From the NCBI RefSeq assembly GCF_900143695.1, contig NZ_FRFE01000002.1, forward strand, positions 310,001 to 374,000: a DNA stretch of 64,000 nt, written 5' to 3'. The notes under the pieces are model-generated. The model did not search any database and was not told the DNA's origin. It saw only the letters and a list, made by a program, of their open reading frames with translations. Below, piece after piece: positions 9,306 through 17,447 of this stretch (position 1 is its first letter; each line of letters starts with the position of its first letter). The translations under genes and the position numbers were made by a program. Source of the DNA: Desulfopila aestuarii DSM 18488. Lineage in GTDB: Bacteria; Desulfobacterota; Desulfobulbia; Desulfobulbales; Desulfocapsaceae.

Positions 9306-9382
9306 TTGTATACACAAATAATCGCCAAAGTACATAATAATAGCAAAGAAAAATGTATTGCATATTACATGTAAATATGCAA
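9306..9382. promoter_or_regulatory. Operator-like palindromes between the GntR gene and the LarA operon
   Basis: The 250-bp divergent region is AT-rich and holds several dyads. TTGTATACACAA at 9306-9317 fits the TTGT-N4-ACAA type bound by FCD regulators. TTGCATATT (9358-9366) and AATATGCAA (9374-9382) form a perfect 9-bp inverted repeat, and between them lies the 10-bp palindrome TTACATGTAA (9365-9374). Two direct TTGCAAT copies stand at 9279 and 9290. These are likely sites for the GntR protein encoded to the left; binding is inferred. Confidence 0.5.
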
Positions 9383-9444
9383 CTATCTGAGTACAAATTG
9401 GCAATACATGTTTTCCACTATGAGTTCAGAGGGTCGTTACCATC

Positions 9445-10767
9445 ATGAATCAGCGAAGGAAACAGTTCACAGGATCAGACGCTTTTCTCCGCTCCCAGGC
9501 CGGCATTCTTCCGATGTCGCTTCCTCTTGCCTGGAAACTCCTGACCTTGGCCGATTTCTCCGAGACAACAACTCATTCTGATGCCAGCTCCATGGCCATT
9601 GAGGCGTTACAAACACCACATGGCGCTCCCCCCCTGGATCAACAACTCAAACCGCATCACACGGTCTGCATCCTCATCGAAGATCTGACGAGAACCTCAC
9701 CGAAAAAGGAGATTCTCAAAGTTGTCCTCAATATCTTGCGAAATATCGGTATACCCTCAGGGAATATCGTCGTAGTCATAGCACTCGGTACCCATCGTCC
9801 ACTGTCTCACGAGGAACTGGCAGGCGCTTTTGGCCCGGAGATTGTGGCGGAATATTCGTTTGTCAATCACGATTGCCATGCTGCCGACCTGATACAAATC
9901 GGCCAATTGGCAGACGGTACTGCAGTGAAAATCAACCGCCTCGCCTATTCCGCCGATTTCCGCATCGGTATCGGCTCAATTTTCCCGCATCCCTTAAACG
10001 GTTTCGGTGGCGGCGGCAAGATTCTCTTTCCCGGGGTTGCAGATTACGATTCGATTTTCAAGCACCACCTGCGCCACAGTTTTCGAGGCAACAGTGCTCT
10101 CGGCATCCTGGGCGGCAATGATTTTCATGATGAAATCAACGCAATGGCCACGGCAGGCCGGTTGAATTTTATCGTCAACAGTGTCCTCAATCACAAGGAC
10201 CTTCTCCATCAGGTTGTTGCAGGGGATCCGATTGTTGCTCACAAGGCCGGAACAGAGATATGTCGAGCTATCACATCCAGACAATTTGAACAAAAAGCGG
10301 ATGTGACGATTATCTCATCCTTTCCCTACACCGAGGGGCCACAGATCATGAAGCCGCTTGCTCCGGCGGAAATGATTACCCGGCCCGGCGGCACGATCAT
10401 CCTCTATGCGGATTGCCGCTCTCCCCTCCCCGAGCACTATTTTTCAGCCTGTCAAAAATTCAGGAGTGAACATGGCGGAGATCTGCGCCAGGCAGTGCTT
10501 ACGTATTTCGCTGATGGTCGACCAATCATGGCTGATGCCCCGCCTGAACTGAACATGTCCATGGCTCAGGCAATGCTCGCCCAAAGTGACTTTAACGTCA
10601 TCCTTGTTACGGGTGACATCTCGGCCGACCAGATCGCCCGAATTGGCTTTCAGCACGCGGCAACCCTGCAGGATGCTCTGCTTCTGGTCGCAGAAGATCA
10701 TGCTGAGGCAACGGTCAATATCGTTCCTGCTGGCGGGGTTATCCTGCCTGCTTTTCATTCATCATAA
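9445..10767 (+). CDS. LarA-family nickel-pincer 2-hydroxyacid racemase/epimerase
   Basis: The 440-residue protein matches LarA in length and key residues: EDLTRTSPKK (the D-D-x-T-R-P-T-P region), ALGTHRP with His117, SIFPHPLNGFGGGGK with His182 and Lys192, and the KHH segment with His208. These correspond by motif and spacing to LarA His108, His174, Lys184 (covalent cofactor anchor) and His200 (nickel ligand). LarA homologues racemise or epimerise lactate, malate, phenyllactate and other 2-hydroxyacids. The cofactor genes larB, larC and larE are not in the window. It heads a module with a TRAP transporter and a hydroxyacid dehydrogenase. The family is sure; the substrate is not. Confidence 0.88.
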   Translation: MNQRRKQFTGSDAFLRSQAGILPMSLPLAWKLLTLADFSETTTHSDASSMAIEALQTPHGAPPLDQQLKPHHTVCILIEDLTRTSPKKEILKVVLNILRNIGIPSGNIVVVIALGTHRPLSHEELAGAFGPEIVAEYSFVNHDCHAADLIQIGQLADGTAVKINRLAYSADFRIGIGSIFPHPLNGFGGGGKILFPGVADYDSIFKHHLRHSFRGNSALGILGGNDFHDEINAMATAGRLNFIVNSVLNHKDLLHQVVAGDPIVAHKAGTEICRAITSRQFEQKADVTIISSFPYTEGPQIMKPLAPAEMITRPGGTIILYADCRSPLPEHYFSACQKFRSEHGGDLRQAVLTYFADGRPIMADAPPELNMSMAQAMLAQSDFNVILVTGDISADQIARIGFQHAATLQDALLLVAEDHAEATVNIVPAGGVILPAFHSS

Positions 10768-10936
10768 CAAGTACTTTCATTGTTATCGGCGACAAAGCAC
10801 AAATGTTAATAACAAACAAAAAGGAGGAAGACTGAAAAACCCTAGAATCTCGACGATCCCTAATTTTATTAGACCAGCTGGGGGAGTAACAACACTCCGA
10901 TAGTATCGGGAAACTTTTTAAAAGGAAGGAATAACG

Positions 10937-11974
10937 ATGAAAAAACTTTTATTCAGCTGCACAGTACTTTCCCTCATTCTTAGTTTCTGTAGCGTCTCGT
11001 TTGCCGAAAGAAAATTAAAATTGGGTGTCGTGGCACCTCCAAGCCACCCAGAGGTATTAGCAGGACAGGCTTTTGCTGATTATGTCAAAGAAAAAACCAA
11101 TGGAGAGATTCAGCTTGATGTCTTCCCTATGGGTACACTCGGCGGGGAACGTTCCATGGCAGAACAGGTTCAGGGCGGTACCCTCGACATGATGCACTGC
11201 ACGACCGCCGTTTTGTCAAACTTTGTACCTGAAGTCGCTCTTTTTGATCTCCCCTTCCTCTGGCCATCAAGAGAAGTAGCCTACAAAGTCCTGGCCGATC
11301 CTGAGTTCTTTAAAATCTTTGCAGATGCCTTCCCTCAAAAAGGTCTTGTTATGATTGGCTATGGGGAAAACGAATTTCGTGACATCACCAATATAGACCG
11401 TGAGGTTCGCCTTCCTGAAGATGTTAAGGGCATGAAAATACGAGTAATGGAATCACCTGTCTATCTCGAGACGTGGAAAACACTTGGAGCGAGTCCTGTG
11501 CCTATGCCTTTTCCAGAGGTGTATAACGCATTGCAACAGGGTGTAATTAATGCTCAGGAGAATCCACTCATGACTTCTGTAATGGTCAAATTTACTGAAG
11601 TCTGTCCTTTCGCGACGAAGCTTGATTACTCGCTTCAGGAAACAATTCAAATGGTGAACATAGATCTTTGGGAAAGTTTTACCCCTGAGCAGCAGCAGAT
11701 TTTTCGCGAGGCTGCCGAGCTGAGCATCAAAGTCAATCGTGAAGGCAGCGCTAAAATGATGCCTGGGATAATCGACAAGCTGAAAGCAGAGGGAAAAGTC
11801 AAAGTCACCTATTTGACTCCTGAGGAGAGAGCGGAATGGAATAAAGCTGTTCAGCCTGTCTATGCCACATTCGAGGAAAAAGTTGGCAAGATTCCTAACA
11901 AGCCAGAATACGGCAAATACGCAGGAATGACTTATCTGCAGATGATTCAAGACAAAGTTAAGCAATATCAATAA
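10937..11974 (+). CDS. TRAP transporter solute-binding protein (DctP family)
   Basis: A 23-residue signal peptide ends at SVSFA, followed by a DctP fold of normal size (345 residues in total). Family marks include KLGVVAPPSHPE, the GTLGGERSMAEQVQGGTLDM segment, DLPFLW, the substrate-contact arginine region MKIRVMESP, and FPEVYNALQQGVINAQENP. It captures an organic acid in the periplasm for the DctQM pair directly downstream. Neighbouring LarA and hydroxyacid dehydrogenase genes suggest a 2-hydroxyacid ligand. The start follows AAAAGGAAGG. Confidence 0.93.
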   Translation: MKKLLFSCTVLSLILSFCSVSFAERKLKLGVVAPPSHPEVLAGQAFADYVKEKTNGEIQLDVFPMGTLGGERSMAEQVQGGTLDMMHCTTAVLSNFVPEVALFDLPFLWPSREVAYKVLADPEFFKIFADAFPQKGLVMIGYGENEFRDITNIDREVRLPEDVKGMKIRVMESPVYLETWKTLGASPVPMPFPEVYNALQQGVINAQENPLMTSVMVKFTEVCPFATKLDYSLQETIQMVNIDLWESFTPEQQQIFREAAELSIKVNREGSAKMMPGIIDKLKAEGKVKVTYLTPEERAEWNKAVQPVYATFEEKVGKIPNKPEYGKYAGMTYLQMIQDKVKQYQ

Positions 11975-12053
11975 ACGTAAGTGTGAAATTGCCAATGGTG
12001 ACGAGATCTCTCGTCCCATTGGCAATCACAATGATTAAGCTCGGGATGCCTTC

Positions 12054-12563
12054 ATGAAAAAGCTGCTCCAAAAATTGTATACTTACGAAGAGTTGTTCAT
12101 CGGCTATGCCCTGGTTCTTATAGCAACCGTGGCCACAATCCAGGTGTTCATGAGATATACGCTTGGCATCGCTTATGACTGGGTAGATGAATGCTCAAGG
12201 TATATGTGTATTCTCATCACCTTTGTTGGTGCAGGGGTCTGCGCCAGATATGGCAGTCATTTCTGCATGGATGCACTGCTGCAGTATGTGCCCAATCGTT
12301 TCAAGCATCTCCTTAAAATGTTGGCAAATCTCGTGTCTACTCTGACTCTGGTTGTCGTCTGCTATTATGCCTGGATTCAGATTGAAAAATTGCATAGATT
12401 TGGAGCGACGACTCCATCACTGGGAATTCCAATGTATGTCCCCTACCTGCCATTAGGCATTTTTACCGCTGTAATAGCTATCCAATTTTTCGTTAAAACG
12501 GTCATCCATGTAAACGGATTCGTTCAGAATACTCCCTACCAAAACGACCAGGGGGTACACTGA
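12054..12563 (+). CDS. TRAP transporter small membrane subunit (DctQ family)
   Basis: The 169-residue protein has four predicted membrane segments (about residues 16-36, 49-68, 90-110, 128-150) and DctQ features, including the QVFMRYTLGIAYDWVDECSR stretch. It supports the large permease subunit encoded next, overlapping it by one base (TGATG), which indicates translational coupling. Confidence 0.9.
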   Translation: MKKLLQKLYTYEELFIGYALVLIATVATIQVFMRYTLGIAYDWVDECSRYMCILITFVGAGVCARYGSHFCMDALLQYVPNRFKHLLKMLANLVSTLTLVVVCYYAWIQIEKLHRFGATTPSLGIPMYVPYLPLGIFTAVIAIQFFVKTVIHVNGFVQNTPYQNDQGVH

Positions 12564-13834
12564 TGTTAACATTTATGGTCTGTTTGTTTGTGATACTTCT
12601 GGTTATTTCTACACCAATCGCCATTATCATGTTGGCGGTTACCGGTGCGACCCTGTTTTTTTATCTGGGCATACCCCTGCAGGCCCTGGTGCAACAACTC
12701 TTCAATGGAATGGATAACTTCATCCTGCTGGCCATTCCATTCTTTATTCTGGCCGGCAACATTATGGCCCAAGGCTCAATCTCCAGAAAACTCGTCAATG
12801 TCATGCAGTTGGTTGTCGGGAGAGTCCCCGGCGGAATGGCGATTTCGTCTGTCCTGGCCTGTGTTTTTTTTGCAGCAATATCAGGTTCAAGCCCAGCCAC
12901 GGTGATTGCGATTGGCTCGATCATGATCCCGGCACTGATTAAGCATGGTCATGATGAGGATTTCAGCATTGGACTCCTCACTTCCGCCGGGTCGATGGGA
13001 ATACTGATTCCACCTTCCATTCCTATGGTCCTGTATGCCTTGGTCATGAATGTCTCGGTTGGCAAGATGTTCATGGCAGGATTTATGCCCGGCCTTCTTA
13101 TCGGAGGACTGTTGATTGTTTACTCCGTTATACTCTCCAAAAAGCATGGTTGGGGTGCAGGGAGAACGTATGCTAAAGGTGAGAGGTGGGCAATATTGTT
13201 GGATGCCTCATGGGGATGCGCTATGCCTGTCCTGGTTCTGGGAGGCATCTATTCTGGAGTTTTCACTCCGACCGAAGCCGCTGCTGTCTCTGTTATCTAT
13301 GCCTTGCTTGTTGAATTTTTCATCTACAAGGACATGGACCTGAAGAAATTCAATAAAATCCTAAGGGATTCTGTGATTCTTTCTTCAGCACTGCTTTTCA
13401 TTATCGCCTGTGCAATGACCTTTATCTGGCTCCTGACTCGTGAGACGATACCTCAAATTGCCGCGGATTTTCTAACGACACACATCCAGAATAAATATGT
13501 ATTTCTTTTCATTATCAATATCTTTCTGCTGTTGATCGGCTGCGTCATGGATATCGTTTCCGCAATCATTGTGATATCCCCGATCCTGCTGATAGCTTTG
13601 GAAAAATTTGATATCGACCTGATACATTATGGCATAATCATGATCGTCAATATTGAACTCGGCTTTCTTACCTTTCCCTTCGGCCTCAACCTGTTTGTCG
13701 CCATGGGAATAACAGGCAAATCACTGACTCAGATTGGCCGGGCGGTTATGCCGTTCCTGGCCCTGTTGATTGTCGGGCTTATGATGGTAACCTACATCCC
13801 CACAATCTCACTGTGGTTACCAAGCGTGCTGTAA
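12563..13834 (+). CDS. TRAP transporter large permease (DctM family)
   Basis: At 423 residues with about 12 hydrophobic segments it is a standard DctM, the sodium- or proton-coupled channel subunit. Recognisable motifs are GSSPATVIAIGSIMIPAL, LIPPSIPMVLYALVMN, FTPTEAAAVSVIYAL and NIELGFLTFPFGLNLFV. It forms the PQM system with the two genes upstream. A 112-bp AT-rich gap without a clear terminator separates it from the dehydrogenase gene, so readthrough is possible. Confidence 0.93.
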   Translation: MLTFMVCLFVILLVISTPIAIIMLAVTGATLFFYLGIPLQALVQQLFNGMDNFILLAIPFFILAGNIMAQGSISRKLVNVMQLVVGRVPGGMAISSVLACVFFAAISGSSPATVIAIGSIMIPALIKHGHDEDFSIGLLTSAGSMGILIPPSIPMVLYALVMNVSVGKMFMAGFMPGLLIGGLLIVYSVILSKKHGWGAGRTYAKGERWAILLDASWGCAMPVLVLGGIYSGVFTPTEAAAVSVIYALLVEFFIYKDMDLKKFNKILRDSVILSSALLFIIACAMTFIWLLTRETIPQIAADFLTTHIQNKYVFLFIINIFLLLIGCVMDIVSAIIVISPILLIALEKFDIDLIHYGIIMIVNIELGFLTFPFGLNLFVAMGITGKSLTQIGRAVMPFLALLIVGLMMVTYIPTISLWLPSVL

Positions 13835-13946
13835 ATAATTGCAATATAGTTACTTTTTTTCTTCCTCGATCACAAAATTAAGCTTCTGATTTTTTTTATG
13901 TAAAGCAAATAACTCAAACAACGGTTGCACCAGACAGGGGACGACC

Positions 13947-16889
13947 ATGACGGAAAAAGCTGACGCCGCGAAGAGTGAGAAACAGATCAGGGCCATGATC
14001 GAGGAGCTGCGGGGAGCTGTAGAAGGTGAAGTGAGGTTCGACAGTCTGAGTCGTCAGTTGTACAGCACTGACGCCTCAGATTTTCGCAAAGAACCTGTCG
14101 GGGTCGTTATCCCCCGTCATGTCGAGGATATCCAAATGGCAATGCAAATTGCCGGACGGTACAGCATCCCGGTTATTCCCCGAGGTGGCGGCTCAAGCGT
14201 TTCCGGGCAAACGGTCGGCCTAGGCCTGGTTATCGATCACTCCAAATATCTCAACAAAATCATACACATCAGTCCAGAGGCGAGATGGGCTGAAGTTGAG
14301 TCCGGCGTGGTGCTTGATGTCCTCAACGCCGCCCTGGCCAAACATGGGTTGATGGTCGGGCCTGATCCTTCATCAAGTGCCGTCGCGACCATCGGCGGCA
14401 TGGCCGGTAATAACTCCACCGGTGCTCACTCTTTCGTTTATGGGATGATGGCCGACCATATCCAGGCTCTGGAGGTAGTACTGGCCGACGGTTCTCTGGT
14501 CCGACTTGAAGAGAAGAGCGTGGATGAGCAGGACACTCTCGCGAAGAAAGAGAGCCTTGAAGGGCGAATGTACCTGAAGATTCCAAGGCTGATCAGTCGA
14601 TACCAAGAAGATATACGTACCGGTTTCCCGAAGACCTGGCGTAATGTTGCCGGTTACGGCCTCGACCGGATGTTAAAGCAGCTGGATGAGCAGAAAACAC
14701 TCAACCTGGCACCGCTTGTGGTCGGTAGTGAGGGGACATTGGCGACAATCACCAAGGTGCGCCTTGGTCTTGTCGAACGCCCCAGTTTTGCTCGATTGGT
14801 CATTCCTCATTTCCGCGACCTTGAAAGTGCCTTGCAAGCCGTGCCGGTGATTCTGAAACACCAGGTGGCGGCAGTGGAACTGATGACCGCCCCCACCTTG
14901 AAACTTGCCGGCGACCACCCTGTGATAGGGTCGCGACTGCGCATGTTCGTTGAAGGCCAACCTGGGGCAATTCTCATTATCGAAGTAGCTGGCGCAGACG
15001 AGGTTGAACTGGCCGAACGAATCGAACAACTGGAAGTTGAGCTAAGGAATGTTGGTTTCACTGACTATGTCAGCCACGCGAACACAAGCGAGGAAATTGC
15101 TCGAGTCTGGGGGATTCGCAAGGCGATTTTCGGACTGATCATGAGTAAACCCGGCGACGACAAAAGGGTCTGGGTGATCGACGATGCCAGCGTTCCTGTC
15201 GAGGAGATGACCGGCTATACCGAGGATGTGGTCAAAGCAGGCCGTAAATTCGGTATGCAGATCAACTTTGATGCCCATGCCTCGGCCGGCTGTCTGCATA
15301 TGGGGCTCGACATAAATCTGCGGACCCCGGAGGGATTGCGGACCATGGAACTCCTCTGCAAGGAGATCATGACCATTGCCATTGCCCATGGCGGCTCTAC
15401 CACAGGTGAACACGGCGAGGGGCTGGCCCGCAGTTATTTTAACAAGCAATTGTACGGATCTCGTCTGCATCAGGCATTCGTTGAAGTTAAAGAGATTTTC
15501 GACCCTGCCGGTCTTCTCAACCCCGGCAAGGTGGTTGGAGACGTCATTGCCCCCTGGGATACCGGTTGGCTGAAATATTCCCCGGGCTACCGCACTCCCT
15601 ATGCTCCAAAACAGACACATCTTGATTTTTCACACTATGGCGGTTTTGCCGGCCTGGTTGAGATGTGCAATGGCCAGGGAATCTGCAGATCCCAGGTATC
15701 TGGAACAATGTGTCCTTCTTTCAGGGTAACCCATGACGAAAAGGACACCACCCGTGGCCGGGCCAATATCCTGCGAGCGGCAATGACCGGGCTACTTGGT
15801 CCCGAGGGACTCACCTCGCCTGAAGTATACGAGGCTCTGGACCTCTGCCTGGCCTGCAAAGCTTGTCGCAACGGGTGTTCAACCCGTGTCGATATGGCAA
15901 AGCTCAAGTATGAGTTTCTCGCCATTTACCAAAAACAGCATGGAATTCCCCTACGTAGCAGAATAGTCGGCCATATGGCGGATTCATCCCGACTGGCCGC
16001 CAAGATGCCGTTGCTTGCCAATCGCCTCTATAAAAATAGGAGCTTTAAGAAACTGCTCGACCGCACGATCGGCTTTGATGAGCGTCGCGAACTGCCGTCA
16101 ATTGCATCCCCAACCTTCGACCATTGGTACAGGAGCGAGTTCAAGCAAGCTGAGGCATCACGTGGCCCGGTTCTGCTCTGGGATGACTGCTATCTCACGT
16201 ACAACCGGCCGGAACTGGGCCGAGCAGCCGTCAAGATTCTGGCGGCGATGGGATATCAGGTCTTATGTCAGGACGGACGCAGTTGCTGTGGCCGGCCGAT
16301 GATTTCCAAAGGGCTCCTCGAAGACGCTGCAAAACTGGCCCGTCACAATATCGCCCTACTTGTCAAGCACGCAAGCCGGGGGACACCTATCATTGGAGTT
16401 GAGCCGAGCTGTATCGCTTGCTTCCGTGACGAATACCCGGATTTGATACGAAGTGAAGACGCACGTCTGGTGGCAAATGCCAGCGTATTCTTTGAAGAGT
16501 TTGTTACCCAGCCGGAAAATATTGAGGTGCTGCGTGCAGCTCTTGGTGAAAAAGATAAGGGCCGTAAAATCCTGGTTCATAGCCATTGCTATCAGAAATC
16601 GATGGGCACCGCGGCGAACGTTGTAGCGATGCTGGGACTTATCCCAGGAGGCACGGTCGAGGAGATCCCCAGCGGCTGTTGTGGAATGGCCGGATCCTTC
16701 GGCTACGAAAAGGAGCATTACGAGGTGTCGATGGCCATCGGCGAACAGGTTCTCTTCCCGGCTGTGCGAGCTGCAGGAGACGAGACGATCATCGTGGCTG
16801 CAGGAACGTCCTGTCGGGAACAGATCAAGGACGGTACGGGTCGCCGACCATTACATCCCATTGAGGTTCTTGCCGAAGCATTGACCTGA
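13947..16889 (+). CDS. FAD-linked D-2-hydroxyacid dehydrogenase with Fe-S and CCG domains (YdiJ/GlcD-GlcF-like)
   Basis: This 980-residue protein joins a GlcD-type flavoprotein to a GlcF-type iron-sulfur protein. The PP-loop of the FAD-binding domain is IPRGGGSSVSGQTVG (about residues 75-89), followed by DPSSSAVATIGGMAGNNSTG and an FAD_oxidase_C domain ending with GSTTGEHGEG. Cluster ligands are Cys574, Cys580 and Cys589 plus CLACKACRNGC (Cys634, 637, 640, 644). Two CCG modules (SCCGRPM, GCCGMAG) lie in the last 250 residues, as in YdiJ, which oxidises D-2-hydroxyglutarate, and as in some D-lactate dehydrogenases. It would oxidise the D-isomer supplied by the LarA-like enzyme, passing electrons to the membrane pool. 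Substrate is not determined. Confidence 0.9.
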   Translation: MTEKADAAKSEKQIRAMIEELRGAVEGEVRFDSLSRQLYSTDASDFRKEPVGVVIPRHVEDIQMAMQIAGRYSIPVIPRGGGSSVSGQTVGLGLVIDHSKYLNKIIHISPEARWAEVESGVVLDVLNAALAKHGLMVGPDPSSSAVATIGGMAGNNSTGAHSFVYGMMADHIQALEVVLADGSLVRLEEKSVDEQDTLAKKESLEGRMYLKIPRLISRYQEDIRTGFPKTWRNVAGYGLDRMLKQLDEQKTLNLAPLVVGSEGTLATITKVRLGLVERPSFARLVIPHFRDLESALQAVPVILKHQVAAVELMTAPTLKLAGDHPVIGSRLRMFVEGQPGAILIIEVAGADEVELAERIEQLEVELRNVGFTDYVSHANTSEEIARVWGIRKAIFGLIMSKPGDDKRVWVIDDASVPVEEMTGYTEDVVKAGRKFGMQINFDAHASAGCLHMGLDINLRTPEGLRTMELLCKEIMTIAIAHGGSTTGEHGEGLARSYFNKQLYGSRLHQAFVEVKEIFDPAGLLNPGKVVGDVIAPWDTGWLKYSPGYRTPYAPKQTHLDFSHYGGFAGLVEMCNGQGICRSQVSGTMCPSFRVTHDEKDTTRGRANILRAAMTGLLGPEGLTSPEVYEALDLCLACKACRNGCSTRVDMAKLKYEFLAIYQKQHGIPLRSRIVGHMADSSRLAAKMPLLANRLYKNRSFKKLLDRTIGFDERRELPSIASPTFDHWYRSEFKQAEASRGPVLLWDDCYLTYNRPELGRAAVKILAAMGYQVLCQDGRSCCGRPMISKGLLEDAAKLARHNIALLVKHASRGTPIIGVEPSCIACFRDEYPDLIRSEDARLVANASVFFEEFVTQPENIEVLRAALGEKDKGRKILVHSHCYQKSMGTAANVVAMLGLIPGGTVEEIPSGCCGMAGSFGYEKEHYEVSMAIGEQVLFPAVRAAGDETIIVAAGTSCREQIKDGTGRRPLHPIEVLAEALT

Positions 16890-17447
16890 AAATAGACAGA
16901 GAAAAAAATGTTGACAGTGGGGTTATTCGAGCCTTCCACGTAACGGAACATTGCGCCCAATTCCAAAGTAATCACATTTATCTGAAATATATAGCTTTTT
17001 CTTGAACGCCTCATGAAATAGCAACGTCTCCAGCAATGCGGAGACCTGCAAGGTCGGACAGTCGGTCCTCGTAGGTTCTTGAGTTACGGACACCAATCCG
17101 AAACCATGACCACTCCAATACGTAAGGCCCTATCCACTCATATTGTGTGGTCTTCAGGAAGAATCGGTCAGGGCAATGAATTATGCAAGGGCATGATAGT
17201 TCTTTCAAACACACCCATGCCTGATCCAGCGTTTCTTATGTCAGGAGAAACGCTTGAAGGATTCAAAGGTTTTTGCTGTGGCACCGTAAGGCGTATTGAA
17301 TGGGCAGTAACACTGTGGAAAATGCGCTTTTGCGGGTTTTATCTCAAATTTCAATTGCAAAAGGAGGAAGGCGATCAAAAAAGACAATGGTGAAAGCTGG
17401 TTACAGTTAAAATCTTTTTTATGAATAGAAAACTCAAAGAGGTTGAC
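16890..17447. other. Intergenic region with one stem-loop, no gene recognised
   Basis: This 558-bp stretch has short frames on both strands but none with a convincing ribosome site or recognisable protein. A perfect 9-bp inverted repeat (AGCGTTTCT at 17228-17236, AGAAACGCT at 17246-17254, 9-nt spacer) is followed 17 bases later by a TTTTT run. It could act as a terminator for the upstream module or as an attenuator ahead of the metallo-beta-lactamase genes. Confidence 0.4.

Noticed and set aside
17079-17393. Plus-strand open frame of 104 codons
   Set aside because: No ribosome site, no recognisable motif, and a stem-loop lies within it.
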